Shown: piece by piece, positions 1-7,432 of the stretch
How positions within the stretch are numbered: position 1 is the first letter of the stretch
Layout of the letters: every line of letters begins with the position of its first letter
Assembly: GCA_937860165.1 (NCBI GenBank)
Contig: CALMBE010000203.1
Span: forward strand, 1-12,025
Origin: an uncultured Planctomycetaceae bacterium
GTDB taxonomy: Bacteria; Planctomycetota; Planctomycetia; Pirellulales; Lacipirellulaceae
Length of the DNA: 12,025 bases
Direction of reading: 5' to 3'
Translations under genes and position numbers: made by a program
Notes under the pieces: generated by a model
Told to the model about the DNA's origin: nothing
Databases searched by the model: none
Seen by the model: the letters and a program-made list of their open reading frames with translations, nothing else

Positions 1-60
1 TCCGGCATGACCCGCCAGCGCTGCCGGAACTTCGGAATACCTCGTTCCGGCCTACCAGCT
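1..60 (-). repeat. REP-like palindromic element, copy 1 (inverted orientation)
   Basis: Read on the minus strand, this stretch begins GTAGGCCGGAAC at plus bases 55-44. It then runs through a short spacer into the opposite arm GTTCCGGC at plus 30-23. A further inverted pair, TCCGGCA at 1-7 and TGCCGGA at 22-28, extends the structure. The first roughly 38 bases closely match the elements at 4781-4817 and 7526-7562, so it is a dispersed repeat. It sits immediately before the methyltransferase start and is truncated by the window edge. The GTAG head followed by an imperfect palindrome is the form of REP sequences handled by REP-associated tyrosine transposases; that link is inference, as no such transposase is in the window. 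Confidence 0.7.
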
Positions 61-77
61 TTGTGGTTCAACTTGTG

Positions 78-959
78 ATGACTAATTCAGAATCAGACTA
101 CGAACTTCTCGATTTCGGCGCGGGACGCAAGCTCGAACGATTTGGGCCGTGGGTGCTTGATCGTCCGGCACCGGGGATCGACACCCCGCTCCGCCATCCC
201 GAGCATTGGAAAACTGCCACCGCACGCTATTCGGGAGACCGCGCGACCCAAGGAACCTGGCAACCTGCGGCGAAGGGTTGGCAGGAAACCTCGGTCACTT
301 TATCGGTGCGATTGGCCGAGGATCGGGAATTCAAGCTGTTGCTCACGCCCTTGCCTTCGGGACAGGTCGGAGTGTTCTGGGAACAGTTTGCGAATTGGCA
401 GTGGATTGTACGGCAGGTTGCCAAACCGCGAGCGGCAGGTTTGCGCGTGTTGAACTTGTTTGGGTACACAGGAGCTAGCACATTGGCGGCGGCTGTTGCG
501 GGGGCTCAAGTCACTCATGTCGATTCGGCAAAAAGCATGGTGGCCCGCGCCCGGGAAAATGCCGGGATTTCTGGTTTGGAGGAAGCCCCTATTCGTTGGA
601 TTGTCGAGGACGCTCTCAAATTCTGTCGGCGCGAAGCCCAGCGGGGAAATCAATACGATGCCGTGATTCTCGACCCCCCCACCTATGGCCATGGTCCCCA
701 GGGGGAGAGTTGGACCATTCAACGCGACCTCTTGCCACTCTTGGAATTGTGCCGGGAGCTCACGGACGGAAAACCAAAATTTGTACTCCTTACGAGCCAT
801 ACCCCTGGAATCGGGCCGGCGGAGTTGAGTGCGTACCTCTCGGACGGAATGTTCGGTCATTGTGGTCAGCCACCCGAGAGCGGCAGGCTGGTATCCCTAG
901 CCACCGATGGCCGCCGTCTCGTAAGCGGAGATTTCGCCCGTTGGCCGGGGAGGGAATGA
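78..959 (+). CDS. class I SAM-dependent methyltransferase (RlmI/Methyltrans_SAM-like)
   Basis: This is a 293-residue protein that should transfer a methyl group from S-adenosylmethionine, probably to RNA. The SAM-binding motif I is visible as NLFGYTGAST at about residues 126-135, followed by THVDSAK at 146-152 (acidic residue of motif II). A catalytic-loop motif, LDPPTYGHGP, lies at about 198-207 and resembles the DPP signature of RlmI-type 23S rRNA methyltransferases. The first 120 residues form a separate N-terminal part without an obvious PUA domain. I prefer the ATG at 78 to the in-frame GTG at 63, but neither has a convincing Shine-Dalgarno site. The REP-like element ends about 18 bases upstream, so the promoter lies in or beyond that repeat. 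The fold and enzyme class are secure; the exact substrate is not. Confidence 0.85.
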   Translation: MTNSESDYELLDFGAGRKLERFGPWVLDRPAPGIDTPLRHPEHWKTATARYSGDRATQGTWQPAAKGWQETSVTLSVRLAEDREFKLLLTPLPSGQVGVFWEQFANWQWIVRQVAKPRAAGLRVLNLFGYTGASTLAAAVAGAQVTHVDSAKSMVARARENAGISGLEEAPIRWIVEDALKFCRREAQRGNQYDAVILDPPTYGHGPQGESWTIQRDLLPLLELCRELTDGKPKFVLLTSHTPGIGPAELSAYLSDGMFGHCGQPPESGRLVSLATDGRRLVSGDFARWPGRE

Positions 960-971
960 TCGGAATTACCC

Positions 972-1408
972 GAGTGGGACAGTGGTGTCCTAATTTCAAA
1001 TATTTTGAACCACAACGACACGACGGCACGACGAAAAGGCAACAATGCCTTTGAGAGGTCCCTTTGATCGACAAGAATTCTGTAGTTTTCTCCCCAAATT
1101 GGGTCCTTGTGTAAGCCCGCTTTTCTCACCATACGGTAACCACGAATCCTACGAATCCTACGAATATTCTCAGATTTCCCACAATCGAGAAGTCCGGTTT
1201 CGCAACCAACCGTCTTTCATGGTGACTTGTCTAGAGATGCAAGTACAGACCAGCTAACAGATTCGTGCTATTTGTCTCATTCGTGGTGAGAAATCCGGGT
1301 TAGTGCTTTGCCAAATCTGGGCATTCTCGAAGTACCCAGTACATTTTCTGATTTTGGCCGTTGTCCCGTCGTGGTTAAACCAATTAGGACACTACCACTG
1401 GGACTCTC
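972..1408. repeat. Imperfect foldback (nested inverted repeat) of about 440 bp
   Basis: The gene-free stretch from 960 to 1481 is largely filled by roughly concentric inverted repeats. The outermost pair is 972-995 with 1382-1408; both read GAGxGxxCCAGTGG...GTGTCCTAATT when oriented alike, with small differences. Inside lies 1008-1026 with 1358-1376, 15 of 19 positions matching. Further in, 1116-1131 pairs with 1284-1299 (14 of 16 match), and ACCACGAAT at 1139-1147 pairs with ATTCGTGGT at 1279-1287. The centres of the two outer pairs fall near 1190. No credible protein is encoded. It looks like a MITE-like or decayed mobile element; no target-site duplication was recognised. Confidence 0.65.
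1139..1165 (+). repeat. Short tandem CGAATCCTA repeat
   Basis: The unit CGAATCCTA occurs twice in tandem and is followed by a partial third copy (CGAATATTC). It forms the innermost left arm of the foldback element, with a related, degenerate inverted copy at 1261-1287. The unit is far too short and has no spacers, so it is not CRISPR. Its function is unknown. Confidence 0.6.
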
Positions 1409-1434
1409 GCCTACAATTGTGTCCGGGGATGCGT

Positions 1435-1440
1435 TATACT
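1435..1440 (+). promoter_or_regulatory. Possible -10 box for the PSP1 gene
   Basis: TATACT lies 41 bases before the preferred ATG of the PSP1-domain gene and just outside the right end of the foldback repeat. It differs from the TATAAT consensus at one base. No good -35 box is found at 16-18 bp spacing, so this is a weak prediction. If correct, transcription would begin near 1447 and the leader would be about 35 bases. Confidence 0.3.
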
Positions 1441-1481
1441 TGGCGGTCTCGAAACTCCCGATTCCCCAGGTTCTCAATGCA

Positions 1482-2408
1482 ATGCCCAAATACGTCGTTC
1501 GTCACGGAGTGATGCGCAATTTGGGAGTGTTCGCGAGTCGGGGCTCCGACGTTTTTTTCCGGGGAGCGCAGGTGATTGTCCGCACCCAGCGGGGCTTGGA
1601 AATCGGCGAGATACTGTGCGAGGCCAACGAGCTGGCACTGGCCAATCTTCAAGACCCCAAGAATGGCCAAATCTTACGAGAAACAACAGTCGAAGATTCC
1701 GGAGAACTGCGCCGCTTGTTTGAGCAGCAGAAGCAAGAATTCGAATCGTGCCAACGCCACATCGATCGTTTGCAACTCGACATGCGCTTGGTGGACCTCG
1801 AGCGAATCTACGGTGGCGAGCGTGTCGTGGTCTATTATTTGGCCGAAGATCGCATTGATTTCCGTCAACTTGTCAAGGATTTGGCAACCGAATATCAAAC
1901 CCGCATCGAAATGAAACAGATCGGTGTGCGGGACGAAGCTAAGTTGCTGGCAGACTATGGCGATTGTGGCAAACCAGTTTGCTGCAACACGCACCTCTCG
2001 GAAATGCCCCCCGTATCCATGCGAATGGCAAAGCTGCAAAAGGCGACCCTCGACCCCAGCAAGATTTCAGGTCGCTGCGGGCGCTTGAAGTGTTGTCTCC
2101 GCTACGAATATGACACGTACCAGGAATTACAGAGGGAATTACCCCCCCTGGGATCGGAAATCATCACCCAAGAGGGTCGAGGCCGGGTTCTAGCCCAAGA
2201 AATCTTGGCGGGCCGAATTCTGGTCGAGATGGAAGACATGCGGCGCCTGACCCTGGATAATTCAGCGGTACTCACGGTGTTAAAAAGGGGTGCATCAGGG
2301 AGAAAACTGGGTGAAAAACCGCAGACTTCCCTGCCGGATGTGGATGCGGGGGGCGATAGCGATGAAATCTCCACGGCGGATACTGACGATCTTACACTGG
2401 AAGAGTAG
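1482..2408 (+). CDS. PSP1 domain protein, RicT/YaaT-like
   Basis: From the ATG at 1482 this is a 308-residue protein. The reading frame is open back to 1308, but that upstream part runs through the foldback repeat and does not look like protein, whereas MPKYVVRHGVMRNLGVF is a natural PSP1-family start. The PSP1 core covers about residues 1-225. A coiled, charged segment lies at about 73-107. The conserved cysteine cluster is CGKPVCCNT at 162-170 and GRCGRLKCC at 197-205, giving Cys162, 167, 168, 199, 204 and 205. In Bacillus RicT, similar cysteines help bind an iron-sulfur cluster in a complex acting with RNase Y. The last 40 residues are acidic and probably disordered. The Minf_1886 gene follows 77 bp downstream. 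Family assignment is firm; a role in RNA processing here is inference. Confidence 0.88.
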   Translation: MPKYVVRHGVMRNLGVFASRGSDVFFRGAQVIVRTQRGLEIGEILCEANELALANLQDPKNGQILRETTVEDSGELRRLFEQQKQEFESCQRHIDRLQLDMRLVDLERIYGGERVVVYYLAEDRIDFRQLVKDLATEYQTRIEMKQIGVRDEAKLLADYGDCGKPVCCNTHLSEMPPVSMRMAKLQKATLDPSKISGRCGRLKCCLRYEYDTYQELQRELPPLGSEIITQEGRGRVLAQEILAGRILVEMEDMRRLTLDNSAVLTVLKRGASGRKLGEKPQTSLPDVDAGGDSDEISTADTDDLTLEE

Positions 2409-2485
2409 AATTAACGAAGCGGCGAGGCGCACCCGATACATTATTCCCATAATTAAGTCTCGCCCTTCAACTTCGCGAAAACACC

Positions 2486-2929
2486 ATGCCTATTCTTGGT
2501 CCCGATCATCCCCTGGCGGAACTCTTGGCGCGTGACAAGCGCTTTGATGTCAATGCGTATTTGTTTGTGTTCGAGGCCTTGCGCTACGCCCAGGAAAATC
2601 TCGGCTTGGGCAGTGATCACTATTCCGAGGACGACGATGAGCAGGAAGAGCCCGATCGGCATGTGACGGGTCGAGAGCTTTGCAATGCAATGCGAGCCTA
2701 CGCCCACCAGCAGTACGGCTATCTAGCCAAGTGTGTTTTGAATAGCTGGGGAGTAAGATCGACGGGCGACTTTGGCGAGATTGTTTTTAATCTCATCGAG
2801 ATTGAGCAAATGCGCAAGACTCCCCACGATCGACGGGAAGATTTTGACGAAGTCTTCGACTTTGCTGAAGGGTTTCAGCATAGTTTTCAATTTTCGGCTC
2901 CGGAGCCCAACGACGAGCGTGAATACTAA
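2486..2929 (+). CDS. Minf_1886 family protein
   Basis: This 147-residue cytoplasmic protein of unknown function matches what I recall of the Minf_1886 family, found in Planctomycetes and Verrucomicrobia. Recognisable family features are the FDVNAYLFVFEALRYAQ segment at about residues 21-37, the HVTGRELCNAMRAYAHQQYG stretch at about 54-73, and WGVRSTGDFGEIVFNLIE at about 89-106. There is no signal peptide or membrane segment. An acidic linker rich in Asp and Glu separates the first two blocks at about 45-53. The start has no visible Shine-Dalgarno site, which is common in this lineage. It lies 77 bp behind the PSP1 gene on the same strand and is probably co-transcribed with it. Confidence 0.8.
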   Translation: MPILGPDHPLAELLARDKRFDVNAYLFVFEALRYAQENLGLGSDHYSEDDDEQEEPDRHVTGRELCNAMRAYAHQQYGYLAKCVLNSWGVRSTGDFGEIVFNLIEIEQMRKTPHDRREDFDEVFDFAEGFQHSFQFSAPEPNDEREY

Positions 2930-2931
2930 TG

Positions 2932-2992
2932 GCACCCCACGAGCCGCGGGGTGGGGTTCGAGCGGAGAGTCCTCCCGACCGGGTTTCGCCCG
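2932..2992. repeat. Paired GC-rich hairpins downstream of Minf_1886 gene
   Basis: Directly after the stop codon, CACCCC pairs with GGGGTG across a short loop that includes GAGCCGC. About 30 bases later CGGG pairs with CCCG (near 2980-2992). No T-run follows, so this is not a standard intrinsic terminator, though it may slow or protect transcript ends. The rest of the 297-bp gap to groES shows no clear gene, CIRCE element or convincing promoter. Confidence 0.4.
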
Positions 2993-3226
2993 TGAGTCCA
3001 CCTCACCCAAGCCGTTGGCAACTTGTGGTTTCCAGTGGAATGGTAGTTGGCTGGCTCCTGTTTCTCGCCTGGTTGGCTTTTTGCGGTTGACTCACCTGAG
3101 TTTGAAGTTCTTTGAATTTACGATTTACCAAGTGTTTCCTAGCATCTCGACAGCAAGCCGGGCCAAGCGAACGGGCTCCCAACGGTTGCCAGTCGAGGAT
3201 TCCATTTTTCGGGGGCAGTACCGGTT

Positions 3227-3514
3227 ATGAACATCGTTCCTGTGGGCGATAGTTTGGTGGTCAAACGTATCGAAGCGGAAGAAACTACGTCCGGTGGGAT
3301 CGTGCTTCCCGATGCCGCTCGGGAAAAACCCCAGCAAGGCCGTGTGCTCAGCGTGGGCGATGGCCCGCAACTTCCCAGTGGGAAACGCGCTGCCTCGGAA
3401 GTGCAAGAAGGGGACCGCGTCGTCTTCGGCAGTTACGCCGGGAACGAAGTGACCATCGACGGGGAAACCTTGCTGATTTTGCGCTCGCGTGATGTGCTGG
3501 CGATTATTCGCTGA
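3227..3514 (+). CDS. groES: Co-chaperonin GroES (Cpn10), not adjacent to groEL
   Basis: This 95-residue protein has the normal GroES length. It caps the GroEL chamber in ATP-dependent protein folding in the cytoplasm. Recognisable features are the N-terminal strand with GDSLVVKRIEAEE at about residues 7-19, the mobile loop TTSGGIVLPDAA at 20-31 that contacts GroEL, GRVLSVGDG at 38-46, the GDRVVFGSYAG segment at 62-72, and a C-terminal strand ending DVLAIIR. No groEL lies downstream; a strong hairpin begins six bases after the stop and the next gene is unrelated. No CIRCE repeat is visible upstream, so control by HrcA is not supported. A G-rich run near 3211 lies about 11 bases before the start and is a poor Shine-Dalgarno site. 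Planctomycetes often carry more than one groES/groEL copy, and this may be a secondary one. Confidence 0.93.
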   Translation: MNIVPVGDSLVVKRIEAEETTSGGIVLPDAAREKPQQGRVLSVGDGPQLPSGKRAASEVQEGDRVVFGSYAGNEVTIDGETLLILRSRDVLAIIR

Positions 3515-3519
3515 GGCTG

Positions 3520-3587
3520 CTCCCCCCGCTAACGCGGGAGGCTCGTGGTGGGCAAATGGCACGAGCCTCCCGCGTCAGCGGGGGGAG
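3520..3587. repeat. Near-perfect 28-bp-arm inverted repeat after groES
   Basis: The left arm 3520-3547 (CTCCCCCCGCTAACGCGGGA...) and right arm 3560-3587 are reverse complements at 27 of 28 positions, around a 12-base loop. Each arm contains its own smaller palindrome, CGCGGG or CCCGCG. The hairpin would be extremely stable, but no T-run follows on either strand, so it is not a classical intrinsic terminator. It probably ends or protects the groES message and may be a dispersed repeat; no second copy is in this window. Confidence 0.8.
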
Positions 3588-3661
3588 AACGCCGCGAATT
3601 GCAGTATATTAGAATCCACTCATTTGCGTTACTCCTCGGACCTCAAGACACGGAGATTTCG

Positions 3662-4777
3662 ATGCAAACTCAAATCCTGCACCGACTAGGGTTTTTCTCC
3701 CTGGGACTTGTCGCACTGCTGCTTACACCGTTGCAGGGAGCCGAACCTACTGGTGTAGCCTCTACGGAATCGGTCGATTCGCTGATCGCAAAGGGAGTGG
3801 ACTATCTCACCAAAGCCCAGGCCGATGACGGTTCTTTTAGCAAGGAGTCCGGCACGGGGATTACTTCGCTGGTCGCCACGGCACTGCTCCGCACGGGCCG
3901 AGCGCCCGAGGAGCCGGTGGTCGCCAAAGCCTTGGAGTATTTGCTGCAGTTTGTGCAGTCTGACGGTGGCATTTACCAGCCGGGGAGCACGCACCGGAAT
4001 TACGAAACTTGTCTAGCCGTGGTCTGCTTGGATTTGGCCAATCGTGACAAAAAGTACGACCAGATGATCGCGCGGGCCGAAGCCTACATCAAACAGGTGC
4101 AATGGGACGAAGGGGAAGGCATCTCGCCCGAGGACCCCAGCTACGGCGGGGCCGGTTATGGTTCGCATTCACGGCCCGATCTGTCCAACACTTCTTTCCT
4201 GATCGACACACTGCAAGAGTTGGGTCGGGGAGACGACGACCCGGCGATTCAGCGGGCGCTCGTGTTTGTGTCGCGGTGCCAGAATCTCAAGTCCAAACAT
4301 AACGACACGAAGTTCGCGGAGCTTAGCCCCGATGGTGGGTTTTATTACACCATCGCCGCAGGGGGCGAAAGCCAAGCCGGCAGCGAAGAAGATGGCGGAC
4401 TGCGGAGCTATGGTTCGATGACTTATGCCGGCCTGCGGAGTATGATTTTCGCGGGTGTCAATGCCGACGATCCTCGTGTGCAGGCCGCCTATGAATGGGC
4501 GCAAAAAAATTACACGCTCGACGAAAATCCTGGTCTGGCCGATAGCGGGCTGTACTACTACTACCACACGTTCGCCAAGTCGCTCGACGCAGTGGGCAAA
4601 CCAGAACTGGTCGACGATCAAGGTCAGCCACACACTTGGCGCGAAGAATTGATCGCGGAACTGGCCGAGCGACAACAACCCGACGGTAGCTGGAAGAATT
4701 CTAACGTCCGCTGGTTGGAAGGAGACCCCAATCTGGTCACCAGTTATGTGCTCCTAGCGCTCGCGTATTGCCGATAG
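3662..4777 (+). CDS. Secreted prenyltransferase/squalene-oxidase-repeat (alpha/alpha toroid) protein
   Basis: The preferred start is the ATG at 3662, preceded by GGAG six bases upstream and opening a clear signal peptide: positive LHR, a hydrophobic stretch at about residues 9-22, then a likely cleavage after LQGA near 27. The upstream in-frame GTG at 3545 lies inside the hairpin and is unlikely. The mature protein has repeats of the alpha/alpha barrel type, marked by QW-like motifs: QADDGSF at 53-59, QSDGGIY at 99-105 and QQPDGSW at 338-344, followed by the final helix SYVLLALAY. The DxDD motif of squalene-hopene cyclases is not seen, so cyclase activity is unlikely. Secreted proteins of this fold are frequent in Planctomycetes and their role is not established. 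A REP-like element begins three bases after the stop. Confidence 0.82.
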   Translation: MQTQILHRLGFFSLGLVALLLTPLQGAEPTGVASTESVDSLIAKGVDYLTKAQADDGSFSKESGTGITSLVATALLRTGRAPEEPVVAKALEYLLQFVQSDGGIYQPGSTHRNYETCLAVVCLDLANRDKKYDQMIARAEAYIKQVQWDEGEGISPEDPSYGGAGYGSHSRPDLSNTSFLIDTLQELGRGDDDPAIQRALVFVSRCQNLKSKHNDTKFAELSPDGGFYYTIAAGGESQAGSEEDGGLRSYGSMTYAGLRSMIFAGVNADDPRVQAAYEWAQKNYTLDENPGLADSGLYYYYHTFAKSLDAVGKPELVDDQGQPHTWREELIAELAERQQPDGSWKNSNVRWLEGDPNLVTSYVLLALAYCR

Positions 4778-4780
4778 CCC

Positions 4781-4817
4781 GTAGGCCGGAACAAGGTACC
4801 CCGCAGTTCCGGCAGTG
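4781..4817 (+). repeat. REP-like palindromic element, copy 2
   Basis: This begins GTAGGCCGGAAC and contains the opposing arm GTTCCGGC at about 4806-4813, with GGTACC in the loop. Its first 33 bases are identical to the copy at 7526. It lies between two convergent genes, three bases after one stop codon, where it could act as a barrier to transcription from either side. A further inverted match, GTGCCGGAACTCCGC, occurs near 4891-4905, so the whole 140-bp gap may be a paired REP unit. Confidence 0.78.
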
Positions 4818-4917
4818 CATACCAAAAGGCGCGAGTTTCCCGTTGCGAGGCGCGAGTGAAGAATTCGTAACTCGCACCTGCAATCCGGAGTGCCGGAACT
4901 CCGCTCGGCTCTTACGC

Positions 4918-6555
4918 TCAAACTACCCAAGTGAGCTCGAGGCCGGATTGCCGCTGCCAGATAAGGTAGTCTACGCCATCGACATCGCCGTCCCCATCGG
5001 CATCGCCCGCGCTATCATCTTCATAACCTGCTTGCCAGATAGCCAGATCGAGACCATTGACCAATCCATCGCCATTAAAATCCGCCGACACGAGTTGGGT
5101 AAAGTCGCGTAAGAAATTCGCGTACACGAAATAATCCTCGCCGTAATCGACTTCTCCGCTGCCGTCCATATCCCCCTGCGTAAACACTGCGTTCAGCGGG
5201 GGATCGCCATAATAGTTGGTGTACCAAATCGTGTAATCGAAGGTATTTACCAGGTTGTTCAGATCGGCGTCGCCCGGCAACATGGAAAATACGAAATTGA
5301 AATTGCCACCGGCTAGGCCATTGCCGGAGGGAAAGTCGCTCACCAGGGTATTGTTCGTCGCAAGGCGGAACGGATTGGTCCACTCGCCGTCGAGTCGGTT
5401 GAATGCCTCATCGGTCACCAGGTCCGAGAGCGAAAGCACGTATTGGTTGGCCGCAAAGGGTGTGTTGAATCTCCAGGTAGCCTGGTGGGTAACGGGACTA
5501 TAGGAAAAGCCATCCGTCCCCGTCACCAGCGCTGGCACTGCGCCCGACCTCAGCCCACGAAGAACCAAGTGGCTCGCCTGGAGATTGGATACATGCTCGC
5601 TGAACTGGATCGTCACGGTGTCCGCATTGCCCACCGGCACCGTGCGGAGCTGGATTCCCGAACCGTCGAAATCGTTGATGTCGTCTAGCGGATTGTTGAA
5701 CGAATGAGGCGTATGGGTGGAAGTTGAACCGCTGATCGTGACGTTGGCGATTTGAGGAGGGAGTATCGAATCAATCCAATCCGCCTTCTTGGACACACGA
5801 ACATCCGTTCCAATTCCCCCGTAGACCAGCAGATAGGGGACGGCGGCCCCCGTGACGGCGATTCCGGCAATACGTCCGTTGAGAAACACCGGCGAGCCCG
5901 AATCACGCGAGGCGCTCAATACTTCAGCGTTTCCTTCACCAGCATCTCCAAACGTGTTGATGCCATTGCCGTCAAAGTCATAGCGAAGTCGAAATTCGTC
6001 AAACGAATTGTCGTATCGGTTGACTCCAAATCGCTTTTTGGTAGGAAGAAATATATTTGGATCGACAAAGCCCTGGCCAGCGACTCCATATCCGACCCGC
6101 ACGCCGACTTGACCAAACTCGTCGAACTCACGATAGATGTCGTAACGAGGTATCGAGTCATCCACCTCAAATGCGAGCTCGAGTATTGCCAGGTCGTCAG
6201 TGGGATGCCGAGTTGTTGCAGCCACGGGAATGAATTGGTCAGAACTGTCAGGTACGTTATCGCCGTTGAGATCGACCTCGATACGGAGTGACCGGCCATT
6301 CGCAACTTCGAGTTCGGATGGAATATTGTGTCTGGCGGTCAGGACATGGCGGCCCGTTGACAGCAAGACCCCGCTCACGTGGGTTGGCACGTTTCCTAGT
6401 TCGGGCATTGGCACGCCGTCTTGAACGTATCGCACGAGCACCACCCCGCCAAAGCCTTGTTCTGCGGTCACCTCGTGATTTGTGGGCGAGTCGACGCTCA
6501 CGCTGAGCATGAATCGGGACTCCAGAGTTTCATATCGAAGTTTTCTTCCACGCAT
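4918..6555 (-). CDS. Secreted trypsin-like serine protease with dockerin-like C-terminal repeats
   Basis: From the ATG at 6555 this is 545 residues. I prefer that start to the GTG at 6582 because AGGAGA lies nine bases before it and MRGRKLRYETLESRFMLS is the typical planctomycete 'LEPR-x-LLS' N-terminus of secreted proteins. A trypsin-like domain spans about residues 30-265, with catalytic-triad candidates His76 (LTARHN), Asp121 (DDLAIL) and Ser219 (SRDSGSP in place of GDSGGP). A beta-rich segment follows at about 270-410, containing DTVTIQFSEHV. The C-terminus carries four calcium-loop, dockerin type I-like repeats: GDADLNNLVNTFDY near 428, GDMDGSGEVDYGEDY near 461, ADFNGDGLVNGLDL near 491 and GDADGDGDVDGVDY near 517. 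It follows the PEP-CTERM gene directly, suggesting joint expression and a role at the cell surface. The substrate is unknown. Confidence 0.83.
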   Translation of the reverse strand: MRGRKLRYETLESRFMLSVSVDSPTNHEVTAEQGFGGVVLVRYVQDGVPMPELGNVPTHVSGVLLSTGRHVLTARHNIPSELEVANGRSLRIEVDLNGDNVPDSSDQFIPVAATTRHPTDDLAILELAFEVDDSIPRYDIYREFDEFGQVGVRVGYGVAGQGFVDPNIFLPTKKRFGVNRYDNSFDEFRLRYDFDGNGINTFGDAGEGNAEVLSASRDSGSPVFLNGRIAGIAVTGAAVPYLLVYGGIGTDVRVSKKADWIDSILPPQIANVTISGSTSTHTPHSFNNPLDDINDFDGSGIQLRTVPVGNADTVTIQFSEHVSNLQASHLVLRGLRSGAVPALVTGTDGFSYSPVTHQATWRFNTPFAANQYVLSLSDLVTDEAFNRLDGEWTNPFRLATNNTLVSDFPSGNGLAGGNFNFVFSMLPGDADLNNLVNTFDYTIWYTNYYGDPPLNAVFTQGDMDGSGEVDYGEDYFVYANFLRDFTQLVSADFNGDGLVNGLDLAIWQAGYEDDSAGDADGDGDVDGVDYLIWQRQSGLELTWVV

Positions 6556-6578
6556 CGCTCTGGGTCTCCTAGAGTCGT

Positions 6579-7400
6579 TCACATTGCCGGGTGCGCCACC
6601 GCGCCGCGCCGAGAGATAAAGTAAAAAGTTGCCGCTGTGGCCAGCGCCGCCAGGACGAAACTGGTTGGTTCCGGTACGGCTGGATAGCCGATCTGGAGAT
6701 GATCTAATTCAAAGTAATCAATCCCCTCAAGACTAAAGATAAAGGTTTCGATTCTTAAGGACCTGAGACCGGCGCTGCTTCTCACCCCGAAGAACCGATC
6801 CTCAGAAGTCTCGCCCGTGAAAGTGGAGTCACCTAAAAAGGGGGAGTTTCCGCCAATGAATATAGCACTCGCATTGACTTCAAGACTGAGATGCGAAAGC
6901 CATGTGAATGGCCGGCCGTCGGTCCACACGAATCCGAACGCCGCCGGATAATTGCCGTGGCTGTCAGGCAGAAAGGCAAAAAAAATCGCGGGACCTACCG
7001 GGCCCAAAATCGATGTGTCAAAGTAGTTTGAACGCAGAGAATGCCCCGCGTTTCCCGAACCGTCAATCGAACCATCGTCGCCGTCGACGGAGTCGGTCTC
7101 CACCCCTGGGCCGACGACAATCCCAATCCCGTCACCGGGGGGAGGAAAGACAGGGAATGGAGGCGGTGGAATCGGAATATTCACGATCCCCGGCACGTTG
7201 AGCAGACCATCTTCAAAGTCTTCGATCTGGGTGACCAGCGAAGGGTCGCCTAGAAACGGGCTGTCGGCCGCGCTGAGATAGGGGAACGGACCGACGGCAG
7301 TCACCGCGGCGCGTACCACGACGGCCTGGGCGGTCACAAGTAGCAACACGACAATTGAGGGCAGCAGGGAAGTAGAGAATAGCGACAGGGAGAGCTTCAT
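6579..7400 (-). CDS. PEP-CTERM sorting domain protein
   Basis: This 273-residue exported protein starts at an ATG preceded by a good Shine-Dalgarno site, GAGGTG four bases upstream. Residues 1-31 form a signal peptide with a long hydrophobic stretch. The C-terminus holds the PEP-CTERM signal: VPEPTSF at 242-248, a hydrophobic helix, then the basic ISRRG at 262-266, with an unusual seven-residue tail beyond it. In known systems this signal is recognised by an exosortase that places the protein at the envelope, often with exopolysaccharide. The mature part has a proline-rich run at about 75-88 and no domain I recognise. Its stop codon overlaps a possible GTG start of the protease gene. The promoter contains a 14-base C tract that may make expression variable. 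Confidence 0.88.
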   Translation of the reverse strand: MKLSLSLFSTSLLPSIVVLLLVTAQAVVVRAAVTAVGPFPYLSAADSPFLGDPSLVTQIEDFEDGLLNVPGIVNIPIPPPPFPVFPPPGDGIGIVVGPGVETDSVDGDDGSIDGSGNAGHSLRSNYFDTSILGPVGPAIFFAFLPDSHGNYPAAFGFVWTDGRPFTWLSHLSLEVNASAIFIGGNSPFLGDSTFTGETSEDRFFGVRSSAGLRSLRIETFIFSLEGIDYFELDHLQIGYPAVPEPTSFVLAALATAATFYFISRRGAVAHPAM

Positions 7401-7432
7401 AATTCACCTCACTTTTGCTTACGGTATGGCAG

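Noticed and set aside
300..860. 186-codon minus-strand open frame
   Set aside because: It lies antisense to the methyltransferase, which has clear SAM-binding and DPP motifs.
1139..1165. Possible CRISPR-like tandem repeats
   Set aside because: The units are about 10 bases, have no spacers, and belong to an inverted repeat.
1308..1481. N-terminal extension of the PSP1 reading frame
   Set aside because: It runs through the foldback repeat, does not resemble PSP1 proteins, and a natural family start exists at 1482.
2930..3226. CIRCE heat-shock operator before groES
   Set aside because: No copy of the TTAGCACTC-N9-GAGTGCTAA pattern, even degenerate, was found on reading the spacer.
3545..3661. 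39-residue N-terminal extension of the toroid protein
   Set aside because: It begins inside the strong hairpin and would bury the signal peptide; the ATG at 3662 has a good Shine-Dalgarno site.
3662..4777. Squalene-hopene cyclase
   Set aside because: The protein has a signal peptide, is much shorter than cyclases, and lacks the DxDD catalytic motif; only the toroid repeats are shared.
5752..6291. 179-codon plus-strand open frame
   Set aside because: It lies antisense to the trypsin-like protease, whose domains and triad are clear; the open frame is a shadow.
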